Made by a program: the position numbers and the translations under genes
Shown: one piece after another, positions 36,713 to 45,161 of the stretch
Layout: the number at the start of each line of letters is the position of its first letter
Position numbering within the stretch: the stretch's first letter is position 1
The notes under the pieces: generated by a model
The model's database searches: none
What the model was told of the DNA's origin: nothing
What the model saw: only the letters and a program-made list of their open reading frames with translations
Assembly (NCBI RefSeq): GCF_044784365.2
Contig: NZ_CP173070.2
Source of the DNA: Cetobacterium_A somerae
GTDB taxonomy: Bacteria > Fusobacteriota > Fusobacteriia > Fusobacteriales > Fusobacteriaceae
Direction: 5' to 3' (one strand)
Length of the DNA stretch: 64,000 bases

Positions 36713-37260
36713 ACATCCCCCTTAATTTAAATAGATTATATTGTAGTTAAAGTCATAGTAGTAGTATTTTCTATGATATTTATGGTAGTAATAATATATT
36801 TTAGCTCGAATTAAATCATTTTTAAGGCTTTCTCTTTCTGTAATAATTCTATATTCAGCATCTTTATAAAGAAATTTAAATTGTTCTTTTTGAATCTCTC
36901 CTTTGGATTTTAAACGCTGAAGTTCTCTTAAATTCTCATTTAATCTTAAATCTAAAACTTAATTTTGCATTTGTCATAACCTTCAACTATATCAATAGAG
37001 TTAGAAGTTTCAGGAAAACTAGTATAATCAAGTTCTTTTCCATATACAAAAGTATTCAGTATTAAAAATATAATTAATCTTTTTATATTCGTACTCCTTT
37101 ATAAAAAATATTTAATTTTAAACTCTTTTAAAGGTTCTACTAAAAGAATTCAACTATCTTTTTTAGATTGACTAATTATATTTGAAATTTTAAAAAATTT
37201 GATTTTTTAAAAAAAATGGGGTATATATAATATCAATTATAGCTAAAAGAGGAGGCTTTT
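36713..37260 (-). pseudogene. decayed small secreted protein gene and flanking noncoding DNA
   Basis: On the minus strand, 37085-36960 encodes KRLIIFLILNTFVYGKELDY, a signal-peptide-like start without a proper start codon (an ATA follows AAAGGAG). After a stop, the next frame (36950-36724) continues with NENLRELQRLKSKGEIQKEQ and a Tyr-rich tail, as a helical secreted protein would. I read this as one broken gene. Bases 37090-37260 hold the promoter region for the gene at 37261. Confidence 0.45.
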
Positions 37261-37557
37261 ATGTCATTACAAAATAAATTTATTGATTTAGTTACATCAG
37301 AAAAAATAGAAGATTTTTTATCTAAAGACTCCTTGGTTTGTTTTTCTTTTACATCAGAAATTGATAGTTGGCAAACTTTGGCAGAGTACGATGGATGGAA
37401 GTTACAAATTAATACTAAGAATGGAATATGTAGAGTAGTGGATTCACATATTATAAGAAAAGTATCATCTTCTGTGAAAAAGATAGAGGAGTTAATAGAA
37501 AGTTATATAGAAAAAGTTAATGAAAAAGTAGAGTTTATGACTCTACTTTTTTGTTAA
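37261..37557 (+). CDS. hypothetical protein, 98 aa
   Basis: GAGGAGG lies 5-6 bases before the ATG. The protein is soluble, with the segment DSWQTLAEYDGWKLQINTKNGICRVVD. Its last codons coincide with a terminator stem (GTAGAGT with ACTCTAC, T run, about 37528-37555). I recognise no family. Confidence 0.6.
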   Translation: MSLQNKFIDLVTSEKIEDFLSKDSLVCFSFTSEIDSWQTLAEYDGWKLQINTKNGICRVVDSHIIRKVSSSVKKIEELIESYIEKVNEKVEFMTLLFC

Positions 37558-37675
37558 AATAGTTTCTTATTTATTTCTTGAAGAAATTTTAAAAAAAATT
37601 AAAAAAGTTTCTAATAGATAGAATTATAATTATATTGTATCATATGGATAACATTATCAAAAATTGGAGGGAAGT

Positions 37676-37876
37676 ATGTTAAAAGGAACAGTTAAATGGT
37701 TTAATAAGGAAAAAGGATTTGGATTTATAACTTGTGAGAATGGGGAGGATCACTTCGTTCATTTTTCAGCAATAAACGCTGAGGGGTTTAGGGTTTTAGA
37801 AGAGGGGCAAAAAGTATCTTTTAGAACTGAGGGAGCAGATAAAGGATCTCTAGCAAAAGACGTAACAATAGGATAA
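37676..37876 (+). CDS. csp: cold-shock protein
   Basis: This 66-residue CspA-family RNA/DNA chaperone has RNP1 KGFGFIT and RNP2-like HFVHFSAI, with the N-terminus LKGTVKWFNKEKGFGFI. The start is the ATG at 37676. An in-frame ATG at 37664 is part of the ribosome site (TTGGAGGGAAGT). Upstream of it lies TATTGTATCATATGG, a probable promoter and 5' leader region. A terminator follows 10 bases after the stop. Confidence 0.95.
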   Translation: MLKGTVKWFNKEKGFGFITCENGEDHFVHFSAINAEGFRVLEEGQKVSFRTEGADKGSLAKDVTIG

Positions 37877-37885
37877 GCCAATTTT

Positions 37886-37914
37886 AGAGTGAACATCAAG
37901 CTTCACTCTTTTTC
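37886..37914 (+). terminator. Rho-independent terminator after csp
   Basis: An 8-bp stem AGAGTGAA with TTCACTCT, loop CATCAAGC, then CTTTTTCTT. Confidence 0.85.
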
Positions 37915-37935
37915 TTAATAAAAGGGGGAAACTAT

Positions 37936-38266
37936 ATGGATGGTGAAAGAGTAATTTTAGCAAGAAATGGGGATGAAGAGGAGTTAGAAAAATTTTTTTG
38001 GAGTATAAAAAAACATATCAAAGTATAATAAAATGTTTTATTTAAAAGGTGGGGACTCTAACAACTTACTTCAAGAGGGATCTATAGGTTTAATGAAAGT
38101 TATTTGGAGTAATATTTGATTCCTTTCTTTAAGGATTATAGAACAGAAACTATGATAAGAAAGGTTTTTGAAAGCGATGCCAACTTATAAAAAAGATATT
38201 GATATTACTAAAGCTATAATAGAAGATTTAGATATAATATTATATAAAGAGCTTAAGGAAAGATAA
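37936..38266 (+). pseudogene. decayed sigma-70-family (SigH-like) factor
   Basis: AAGGGGGAA precedes an ATG that starts RVILARNGDEEELEKFF. After one frameshift the region 2 signature LLQEGSIGLMKVIW follows (compare DLxQEGxIGLxKAI). Further shifted pieces reach a terminal LYKELKER near 38266. It is a broken group 3/4 sigma factor, with no ORF of useful length left. Confidence 0.6.
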
Positions 38267-38852
38267 TAAAAGAACTGAGCTTTTATTAAATTTTATTTAT
38301 ACTTATTTTATACTTTTTAAGTATGTAAAAAATAATAGATATAGTTTAAAACCATTATTTTTTTTATTTTGATTTTGTCCTATAATAAAAAATAAAGAAT
38401 AGTAGTCTGGACAGTAAATTTTTATCTATTTTTTACTTATTTTATTACTTCAATTTTCTTTATATTTTTTCTCGCATTATATAAATTTTTATCTCGGTAT
38501 TTTCATGTTAATTTTAACTATATAGCTCTATCTTAATGAAATCAATAAAATAAATCTCGTATTATAAAGAGAATACGAGATTTATATATTTTAAAAAATA
38601 AACTTAAAAAAATAATATAGAAAATAAGCAATTTATTTTTACATACATTTTAGTATAGCTTTACATTTTAAATACTTAAATATATACTAATTATTAAATA
38701 TAACATTTTATAATTATTCGGAATAATTTTTTAGAAAAAAATTAAAGAGATTCTTTTAAAACTTATAAAAAATAATACCCAATATTTTTAAAATTTAAAT
38801 AAATACATATAAATCTTATACTTTTATTAATAATTATTATTATATACTTTGA
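38267..38852. other. AT-rich noncoding stretch with one long hairpin
   Basis: No gene is visible on either strand. It contains a perfect 12-bp hairpin at 38552-38583 (AAATCTCGTATT with AATACGAGATTT). IS3 copy 2 begins at 38853. Confidence 0.4.
38552..38583. terminator. perfect 12-bp hairpin, terminator-like
   Basis: The stem AAATCTCGTATT/AATACGAGATTT has an 8-base loop. No gene ends near it, so it may be what is left of a lost transcript or a protein-binding palindrome. Confidence 0.4.
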
Positions 38853-38922
38853 TGGTGTTAGAATAAGTTTGTAGACATAAAATAACAAATCATGTAAACT
38901 AAACCTTGAAGGAAGTGATTTT

Positions 38923-39192
38923 ATGTCTAAACGAAAAACTTATGATGAAGAGTTTAAAAAAACTCTTGTTAATTTAATTTTAAATGGTCAGTCTCTTAAA
39001 GAGGTATCTCGTGAATATGGTGTGTCTTCATCCAATCTTATTCTTTGGAGAAAAAAATATAGTAATATCAATACCCAAAGTGATGAGGTTATCACTCTTG
39101 ATGACTTTAGAAAGCTTCAAAAAGAACTAGCTGCCGCTAAAGAAGAGTGTGCTATTCTAAAAAAGGCTTTGACAATATTCGCGAAAAACTAG
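38923..39192 (+). CDS. IS3-family OrfA (copy 2)
   Basis: An 89-residue DNA-binding protein with an N-terminal helix-turn-helix (EVSREYGVSSSNLILW) and a C-terminal heptad region. AAGGAAGTG precedes the ATG. The overlap with orfB contains CTAAAAAAGG, an A6G slippery run expected to give -1 frameshifting. Confidence 0.93.
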   Translation: MSKRKTYDEEFKKTLVNLILNGQSLKEVSREYGVSSSNLILWRKKYSNINTQSDEVITLDDFRKLQKELAAAKEECAILKKALTIFAKN

Positions 39193-40058
39193 ATGATACT
39201 AAGATAACTGACCTTATCAAGCAATTAAAACCTAAATACAGCCAAGAAAAAATGTGTAAAATTTTTAAAATTAGTAGAGCTACTTACTACTTTAATCTCA
39301 ATAAAACTACTACTAAAACTCAAGAGAGATATGAATTACTATCTTCTCAAATCAAAAGAATTTATGAGGAAAATTCTAAAATTTATGGGGCTCCTAAAAT
39401 ACATGTAATACTTAATCGTGAGGGTTATCCCGCGAGTATCAAGCTAGTTCAAAGAATTATGAGAGCATTAGGTCTTTCATCTATTACTAGAAAAAAGTAC
39501 AAGCCCCAGACAATTAAATCAAAAGTTGAAGCACCTGCGAGTAATCTTTTAAAACAGGATTTTTCAACTACCTCAACAAACGAGAAAATAGTAGGGGATA
39601 TCACATATATTTACACAAAAGATTTTGGTTGGACATATTTAGCTTCATTTATGGATTTACATACGAACGAAATTAAAGGTTGGGACTACTCCACAACAAT
39701 GACAACAGATATCGTTTTAAAAGCTCTTTCTAAACTTAATTTAAACAGTGATCTTACAGGCTGTATTATCCATACAGATCAAGGATCGCAGTATACGAGT
39801 AAAGATTATGTAGCAAAGGTTAAAGATTTAGGTGCAACCCTTTCTTATTCAAGAAAGGGTAATCCTTATGATAACGCTCCTATAGAATCTTTTCATTCAG
39901 TTTTAAAGAAAGAGTTAATTTATCAAAGTAAACCAAAGACTTTTGAAGAAACTAAAAAGTCTTTATTTAAATATATAGAAGGCTGGTATAACAACCATAG
40001 AATTCAAAAAAAACTAGGTTATTTATCTCCAGCTAACTATCAGAAACAAGTTGCATAA
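39147..40058 (+). CDS. IS3-family transposase OrfB (copy 2)
   Basis: The integrase core is in the -1 frame to OrfA. It has an HTH_21-like region (SRATYYFNLNKT, YGAPKIHVIL), then DDE: VGDITYI, IIHTDQGSQY, NAPIESFHSVLKKELIY. It ends GYLSPANYQKQVA, the complete family C-terminus. The active enzyme should be the OrfAB fusion. It is of the IS150 type. Confidence 0.95.
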   Translation: MCYSKKGFDNIREKLDDTKITDLIKQLKPKYSQEKMCKIFKISRATYYFNLNKTTTKTQERYELLSSQIKRIYEENSKIYGAPKIHVILNREGYPASIKLVQRIMRALGLSSITRKKYKPQTIKSKVEAPASNLLKQDFSTTSTNEKIVGDITYIYTKDFGWTYLASFMDLHTNEIKGWDYSTTMTTDIVLKALSKLNLNSDLTGCIIHTDQGSQYTSKDYVAKVKDLGATLSYSRKGNPYDNAPIESFHSVLKKELIYQSKPKTFEETKKSLFKYIEGWYNNHRIQKKLGYLSPANYQKQVA

Positions 40059-40326
40059 TTTATAAAGTTATGTTTAAAAACTTGACTTAATACCATAAAA
40101 TTATATGAAATATTATGGTATTAAATATTAAATTATACTTTATATTTAATAAATTATCTATTTGAAATATTTGAAAAAGTTTTTAAAATTTCTTCTAGTA
40201 TAAAAAAAGATAATATTTCTAACAAATTAGACAAATATATTTCTTCTAAACTAGTAATATTGTTTTTTAGGAATAAAAAAGGTAATCTTATAGTAAGATA
40301 AAATATTTTTTAAAGGAGAAATATCT

Positions 40327-40926
40327 ATGGAGTTATATAAAGATACTGAATCTTTAGTTTTTAAAGAAGGCAATAAAAAATATTCAATAAAATTTTTTAG
40401 AGTATATTATCCTAAAAGATATGAAATAAGAGCTTTAGACAAAAAGGTAAGAGATGATATATATGAATTTAAAAATGGAGTATCTTTTGATAAATTTCTT
40501 ATTGAAATAAAGGATTGGCTTATAGAAAAGTATGGAATTTATCAATTAAATAGAATAGTTTTTCTTCCTATACCAGCATCTAATAAAAAAGTAAATGAAA
40601 AAAGATACAAGAAATTTTGTGAACTTTTATGTGAAGATTTAAAAATTGAAAATGGATATAGTTATATAAGTATGAAAGAGAATAATTCTCCAAATCATTT
40701 AAAAAATGATGTAAAAGCTAAGAAATATGAGTTTATATTAAACGAAGATAGATTAAGAGGAAAACGACTTATAGTTTTTGATGATATATTAACTTCTGGA
40801 AAAACTTTTTATTCTTTAGCTACCACTTTAGATGGTTTAAATTGCAAAATTAGATTAGCTATATTTTTAGCGAGAACAATAAAAGAAGAGGACTATGTTG
40901 AAGAATATTTTACGATTTATAAGTAA
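40327..40926 (+). CDS. phosphoribosyltransferase-like protein (ComF-type)
   Basis: This 199-residue protein has a PRPP-binding loop, LIVFDDILTSGKTFYSL (about 150-166), matching the vvDDvlTTGaT motif of ComF/type I PRTases. IVFLPIPASNKK earlier in the chain fits the same fold. GGAG lies 10 bases before the ATG. The N-terminal Cys-rich zinc part of ComF is absent. Similar stand-alone genes occur in phage or defence contexts, but nothing here shows its job. Confidence 0.7.
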   Translation: MELYKDTESLVFKEGNKKYSIKFFRVYYPKRYEIRALDKKVRDDIYEFKNGVSFDKFLIEIKDWLIEKYGIYQLNRIVFLPIPASNKKVNEKRYKKFCELLCEDLKIENGYSYISMKENNSPNHLKNDVKAKKYEFILNEDRLRGKRLIVFDDILTSGKTFYSLATTLDGLNCKIRLAIFLARTIKEEDYVEEYFTIYK

Positions 40927-41106
40927 CGTAAATGTTAGTAAAGTGAAAAAGAAGAATTGAATATTTTGGGGAAAAGTTTTAAAAAAAAAGTGAAGTCATA
41001 AATAAAATTTATAATTATTAGATTTTTCTTGAGTCTATTGACTTAATTAAAAATTTAATCTATTAAAGTATTTTTATAAAAATGAAAAAAAAATTTCAAA
41101 AAAAGA

Positions 41107-41336
41107 TTGACAATATAGGATTAAATTTGTTATTATCATTTCAAATAAAAAAATAGGAGGAAATAAAATGACTATGAGAAGAGTTTTAAGGACACACAAT
41201 AACTATAAAAAAAAGAATAGAATTTTTGTGTGCCAAGAAAGCAATCTCAGGTATTTTATTATAGTTTAATTTTTTTATTATTCTATAGATTTATATTATT
41301 TGAGTCAGTGTTTTAAAGCACTGGCTTTTTTTATAC
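41107..41336 (+). promoter_or_regulatory. leader-peptide attenuator upstream of an arginine-related locus
   Basis: The promoter is TTGACA (41107-41112), an 18-base spacer, then TATTAT (41131-41136). A leader ORF starts at 41168 behind AGGAGG. Hairpins follow: GGACACACAA with TTGTGTGCC (41190-41234), and a terminator AGTCAGTG with CACTGGCT plus T7 (41303-41333). The first 8 codons hold three Arg codons. The next coding relic is an argG start. I infer arginine-dependent attenuation, but alternative pairings were only partly traced (ATAGAAT 41217-41223 with ATTCTAT 41279-41285). Confidence 0.6.
41168..41269 (+). CDS. putative leader peptide, 33 aa, Arg-rich start
   Basis: It begins MTMRRVLRTHNNYKKK and contains five Arg in 33 residues, three within the first eight. 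AGGAGG lies 7 bases before the ATG, one of the strongest sites in the window for such a tiny ORF. It is not expected to have a function beyond translation-dependent control. Confidence 0.6.
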   Translation: MTMRRVLRTHNNYKKKNRIFVCQESNLRYFIIV

Positions 41337-41400
41337 AAAAAAATATTTAGGAGAGAATTTATGATGAATTAATAATAAAACATTTTAACTAGAGAAATAA

Positions 41401-41466
41401 ATGATGAAAGAGAAACTCATTTTAGTATATTCAGGAAGACTAGGTACATCTGTAATTATTTCGTGA
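41401..41466 (+). pseudogene. argG: relic of argininosuccinate synthase N-terminus
   Basis: Twenty-one codons read MMKEKLILVYSGRLGTSVII and then stop. Intact ArgG proteins begin with the P-loop pattern KVVLAYSGGLDTSV. Here Gly and Asp of SGGLDTS are replaced by Arg and Gly. Only this start survives; the rest of the gene has been lost. It shows what the upstream attenuator once controlled. Confidence 0.7.
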
Positions 41467-41515
41467 TTAAATTTAAGTTTAATATAAATTTTTTTAACTT
41501 ATGGAGGGATTAACT

Positions 41516-42247
41516 ATGAAAAGAAATTTTAGTAAAATGTTATTTTTGTCATTGTTATTATTGAAAACAGCTTTGTATGCTCAAGAAAAACTTTATGTAG
41601 GTACAGATGCCACTGAGTTTCCACCCTTTGAATATATTGAAAATGGTGAAATTAAAGGATTTGATATTGATTTAATTAAAGAGATAGGAAAGTTATTAGA
41701 TAAAGAAATTATAATTAAAAATATTCAATTTGATGGTCTGATCCCAGCTTTACAAACTGGGAAATTAGATATTGTTATAGCAGGTATGACGGTCACAACT
41801 GAAAGAGAAAAAAACATAAATTTTTCTAAGCCATACTATACATCTAAACAATTACTAATTATGGATAAGAAGACTAATTTAGATACCCTTCAAAGCTTAA
41901 ATGGACATAAAGTTGGTGTTGTTCTTGGGTGCACTGGTGATATTATTGCAACAGAAATACAAGATTTTATAACTATTTATAGATATAATACGACCTCTGA
42001 ATCTATAATGGCTTTAAATGCTAATAAAATCCATGCCGTTATTTTAGATTCAGAACCAGCTAAAAATTTTGTTAAAAACAATCCTAATTTAAAATACATT
42101 GATAATGAATTAGCTAGAGAAGATTATGCTATTGCTGTTGGAAAAGAAAATTTATCTCTTGTAAAAGATATAAACTCTGCTTTAGAAACATTAAAATCAA
42201 ATGGAGTATTTGAAAATTTAAATAAAAAATATTTTGTAGAAAATTAA
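41516..42247 (+). CDS. amino-acid ABC transporter substrate-binding protein (ArtJ-like)
   Basis: This is a periplasmic binding protein of the SBP_bac_3 family with a signal peptide (MKRNFSKMLFLSLLLLKTALYAQ). It has the N-terminal pattern VGTDATEFPPFEYIENGEIKGFDIDLI, then GKLDIVIAGMTVTTEREKNINFS, typical of arginine/lysine/glutamine binding proteins. The ATG at 41516 is chosen because an ATG at 41501 overlaps the GGAGG. No permease or ATPase genes follow, so it must use components elsewhere. Co-location with a dimethylarginine hydrolase and an argG relic suggests arginine or a methylated arginine as ligand. Confidence 0.85.
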   Translation: MKRNFSKMLFLSLLLLKTALYAQEKLYVGTDATEFPPFEYIENGEIKGFDIDLIKEIGKLLDKEIIIKNIQFDGLIPALQTGKLDIVIAGMTVTTEREKNINFSKPYYTSKQLLIMDKKTNLDTLQSLNGHKVGVVLGCTGDIIATEIQDFITIYRYNTTSESIMALNANKIHAVILDSEPAKNFVKNNPNLKYIDNELAREDYAIAVGKENLSLVKDINSALETLKSNGVFENLNKKYFVEN

Positions 42248-42262
42248 CTTATGGAGGATGTT

Positions 42263-43033
42263 ATGTTTAAGAATATTATTGTTAGAAAACCAAGTAAAAC
42301 AATTTGCAAGGGTATTACCTCTTCACCAGAATTAGGACAACCTAATTACGAAATAGCTTTAAAACAACATTTAGCATATATTAATGCTTTAAAATCATGT
42401 GATGTTAATGTTATTGAACTTGAAGCTTTAGAAGAATTTCCAGATTCATGTTTTGTAGAAGATATTGCTGTTCTAACTAAAGAATGTGCCATTATAACTA
42501 ATCCAGGAGCTTTATCTAGAAATAAAGAAATTGAATATATTATTAATGTTATTGAACAATTTTATCCAAAAAATAAAATTGAATATATCAAATCACCTGG
42601 AACTTTAGATGGTGGAGATGTTATGATGGTAGGAAACCATTTTTACATTGGTAAATCAGATAGAACAAATAAGGAAGGTATCAATCAATTCATTTCAATA
42701 TTAACTAAATATAATTTATTTGGATCTGAAGTTACTTTGAATGAAGTATTACATTTAAAAACAGGAATTAATTATATAGAAAATAATAATATACTTGTTT
42801 CTGGAGAGTTTATAGATAAAAATGAATTTAAAAATTTTAACAAAATTATTGTTCAAGATAATGAGTCTTATGCTGCTAATTGTATTTGGATAAACGGTAC
42901 TGTTATCATTCCTTTTGGATATCCTCAAGTTCAAAAGAAAATTCAAAATTTAGGCTATAAAACTATTACTGTTGATACATCTGAATTTAAAAAAATAGAT
43001 GGAGGTCTCAGTTGTTTATCTTTAAGATTTTAA
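42263..43033 (+). CDS. dimethylarginine dimethylaminohydrolase-like enzyme (DDAH)
   Basis: This 256-residue enzyme of the amidinotransferase fold hydrolyses N-omega-methylated arginines or arginine-like guanidines to citrulline and an amine. It has FPDSCFVEDIAV (substrate Asp and Glu), SPGTLDGGDVM, the catalytic His in LHLKTGINYI and the catalytic Cys in DGGLSCLSLRF near the C-terminus. The ATG at 42263 is preferred because the ATG at 42251 overlaps GGAGG. It lies 15 bases behind the binding protein, in one transcript. This gives a small uptake-and-hydrolysis unit for arginine derivatives. An arginine deiminase is less likely, given the short length. Confidence 0.88.
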   Translation: MFKNIIVRKPSKTICKGITSSPELGQPNYEIALKQHLAYINALKSCDVNVIELEALEEFPDSCFVEDIAVLTKECAIITNPGALSRNKEIEYIINVIEQFYPKNKIEYIKSPGTLDGGDVMMVGNHFYIGKSDRTNKEGINQFISILTKYNLFGSEVTLNEVLHLKTGINYIENNNILVSGEFIDKNEFKNFNKIIVQDNESYAANCIWINGTVIIPFGYPQVQKKIQNLGYKTITVDTSEFKKIDGGLSCLSLRF

Positions 43034-43049
43034 AGTTATTTAGGCAAAA

Positions 43050-43235
43050 ATGTTATAATAATATGAAAATTCAAAGTATGAATATCATAAAATATCGTAA
43101 AAATGTGCGAATGAGTAGTTATATGAGCTAACGTATTGAGAAAAATCAGTTTTAGGAAATATTATTCCATATTTAATATGGAATAATATTTCTAAAAGAA
43201 TAAGATTAAAGTTACATTTTAGTTTCTGAGAATAG
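43050..43235 (-). pseudogene. relic of an IS91-family element (terminus and transposase C-terminus)
   Basis: Bases 43148-43216 encode NFNLILLEILFHIKYGIIFPKT, matching the IS91-type relic at 27157-27245. The adjacent 43050-43140 resembles 27060-27150 base by base. Two copies of the same 3' end therefore survive in the window. Confidence 0.6.
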
Positions 43236-43400
43236 CTTTTTTTACCTCGATAATTCATATATCTTAATATATTTTTGATTTGATATACCATAAAACATTG
43301 CCTTTTAATTTCAGGAAAAATAGTTAAAATCGTCTCGCTAAAACTTTTTAAAATATCAATAGAAATTATAAAAGTATTCTCAAAAAATTTATTAGCAATT
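43235..43400 (-). pseudogene. relic of an IS256-family transposase
   Basis: The minus strand reads LKSFSETILTIFPEIKRQCF, then MVYQIKNILRYMNYRGKK, which parallels the Mutator transposase block GFANAIEAVYPQTQIQQCII followed by HQIRSSTQFVSYKDIK found in the intact gene at 22815. No complete gene remains. Confidence 0.55.
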
Positions 43401-43534
43401 CTACTAACTTCTGATTTTAAAAATATTAATAACTCAGAAGATAAAATATATATATAATTTTTACAATTTACGCTAAATCTGATACGCTTGCAAAAATATT
43501 TCAAGTCGAAAATCTTTGCATCTATTTTTTGTTT

Positions 43535-43918
43535 TTAGTTAACAGATTCGATAAATAGAATTTCATCTTTTCTTCCAAAATGCTCATTTTTTTCAACAAC
43601 AACATTTTCACCTAAAATTATTCTATTAACAAAACTACCCTCTTTTAAAACTGCTCCAGCTAAAATGACACTGTTATGTACTTTAGCTCCCTCTTCAACA
43701 AAAACCTCAGAAGAGATAATAGAATTAATAACTTCTCCTTTTATAATACACCCTTCTGAAATAATAGAGTTTTTAACAACAGCAGTTTCTTCAAGAAGAT
43801 GACCAGGTTTATTTGTAGCTTGAGAATATATTCTCCAATTTTTGTCAAAAAGATCAATAGGATTTGAGCTATCTAACAAATCCATATTTGCAGCCCAAAG
43901 ACTTTCAATAGTTCCAAC
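43535..43918 (-). pseudogene. glgC: C-terminal fragment of glucose-1-phosphate adenylyltransferase
   Basis: The open frame runs from the IS3 copy 3 border. VGTIESLWAANMDLLD is the GlgC segment after the catalytic domain. It is followed by a left-handed beta-helix with hexapeptide repeats (VVKNSIISEGCIIKGEVINS, VHNSVILAGAVLKEG). The N-terminal two thirds, including the nucleotide-binding site, are missing, so it cannot be active. Confidence 0.88.
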
Positions 43919-43955
43919 TGGTATTAAGTCAAGTTTTTAAACATAACTTTATAAA

Positions 43956-44867
43956 TTATGCAACTTGTTTCTGATAGTTAGCTGGAGATAAATAACCTAG
44001 TTTTTTTTGAATTCTATGGTTGTTATACCAGCCTTCTATATATTTAAATAAAGACTTTTTAGTTTCTTCAAAAGTCTTTGGTTTACTTTGATAAATTAAC
44101 TCTTTCTTTAAAACTGAATGAAAAGATTCTATAGGAGCGTTATCATAAGGATTACCCTTTCTTGAATAAGAAAGGGTTGCACCTAAATCTTTAACCTTTG
44201 CTACATAATCTTTACTCGTATACTGCGATCCTTGATCTGTATGGATAATACAGCCTGTAAGATCACTGTTTAAATTAAGTTTAGAAAGAGCTTTTAAAAC
44301 GATATCTGTTGTCATTGTTGTGGAGTAGTCCCAACCTTTAATTTCGTTCGTATGTAAATCCATAAATGAAGCTAAATATGTCCAACCAAAATCTTTTGTG
44401 TAAATATATGTGATATCCCCTACTATTTTCTCGTTTGTTGAGGTAGTTGAAAAATCCTGTTTTAAAAGATTACTCGCAGGTGCTTCAACTTTTGATTTAA
44501 TTGTCTGGGGCTTGTACTTTTTTCTAGTAATAGATGAAAGACCTAATGCTCTCATAATTCTTTGAACTAGCTTGATACTCGCGGGATAACCCTCACGATT
44601 AAGTATTACATGTATTTTAGGAGCCCCATAAATTTTAGAATTTTCCTCATAAATTCTTTTGATTTGAGAAGATAGTAATTCATATCTCTCTTGAGTTTTA
44701 GTAGTAGTTTTATTGAGATTAAAGTAGTAAGTAGCTCTACTAATTTTAAAAATTTTACACATTTTTTCTTGGCTGTATTTAGGTTTTAATTGCTTGATAA
44801 GGTCAGTTATCTTAGTATCATCTAGTTTTTCGCGAATATTGTCAAAGCCTTTTTTAGAATAGCACAC
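43956..44867 (-). CDS. IS3-family transposase OrfB (copy 3)
   Basis: The protein is identical to OrfB of copy 2, with the complete DDE core and the C-terminal YLSPANYQKQVA. Confidence 0.94.
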   Translation of the reverse strand: MCYSKKGFDNIREKLDDTKITDLIKQLKPKYSQEKMCKIFKISRATYYFNLNKTTTKTQERYELLSSQIKRIYEENSKIYGAPKIHVILNREGYPASIKLVQRIMRALGLSSITRKKYKPQTIKSKVEAPASNLLKQDFSTTSTNEKIVGDITYIYTKDFGWTYLASFMDLHTNEIKGWDYSTTMTTDIVLKALSKLNLNSDLTGCIIHTDQGSQYTSKDYVAKVKDLGATLSYSRKGNPYDNAPIESFHSVLKKELIYQSKPKTFEETKKSLFKYIEGWYNNHRIQKKLGYLSPANYQKQVA

Positions 44868-45091
44868 TCTTCTTTAGCGGCAGCTAGTTCTTTTTGAAGC
44901 TTTCTAAAGTCATCAAGAGTGATAACCTCATCACTTTGGGTATTGATATTACTATATTTTTTTCTCCAAAGAATAAGATTGGATGAAGACACACCATATT
45001 CACGAGATACCTCTTTAAGAGACTGACCATTTAAAATTAAATTAACAAGAGTTTTTTTAAACTCTTCATCATAAGTTTTTCGTTTAGACAT
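44822..45091 (-). CDS. IS3-family OrfA (copy 3)
   Basis: The protein is identical to OrfA of copies 1 and 2. The A6G slippery run is present in the overlap with orfB. Confidence 0.92.
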   Translation of the reverse strand: MSKRKTYDEEFKKTLVNLILNGQSLKEVSREYGVSSSNLILWRKKYSNINTQSDEVITLDDFRKLQKELAAAKEECAILKKALTIFAKN

Positions 45092-45161
45092 AAAATCACT
45101 TCCTTCAAGGTTTAGTTTACATGATTTGTTATTTTATGTCTACAAACTTATTCTAACACCA

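Larger units (their letters stand above)
38853..40095 (+). mobile_element. IS3-family element (copy 2), 1243 bp
   Basis: It has the same ends and the same length as copies 1 and 3. The three bases flanking it (TGA left, TAA right) do not match, so no target duplication is left. This hints at recombination between copies or later mutation. Confidence 0.92.
43919..45161 (-). mobile_element. IS3-family element (copy 3), 1243 bp
   Basis: Its ends and length are identical to copy 2. The left flank is AAC and the right flank ACC, so there is no 3-bp target duplication. The left neighbour is a glgC fragment and the right neighbour a cas6 fragment, two unrelated genes. The junction probably arose by recombination between two IS copies with loss or exchange of DNA. 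Confidence 0.92.

Noticed and set aside
41343..41375. Strong GGAGAG site followed by ATGATGAATTAA
   Set aside because: The frame ends after three codons. It may be a decayed start of a lost arginine gene, but no coding content remains.
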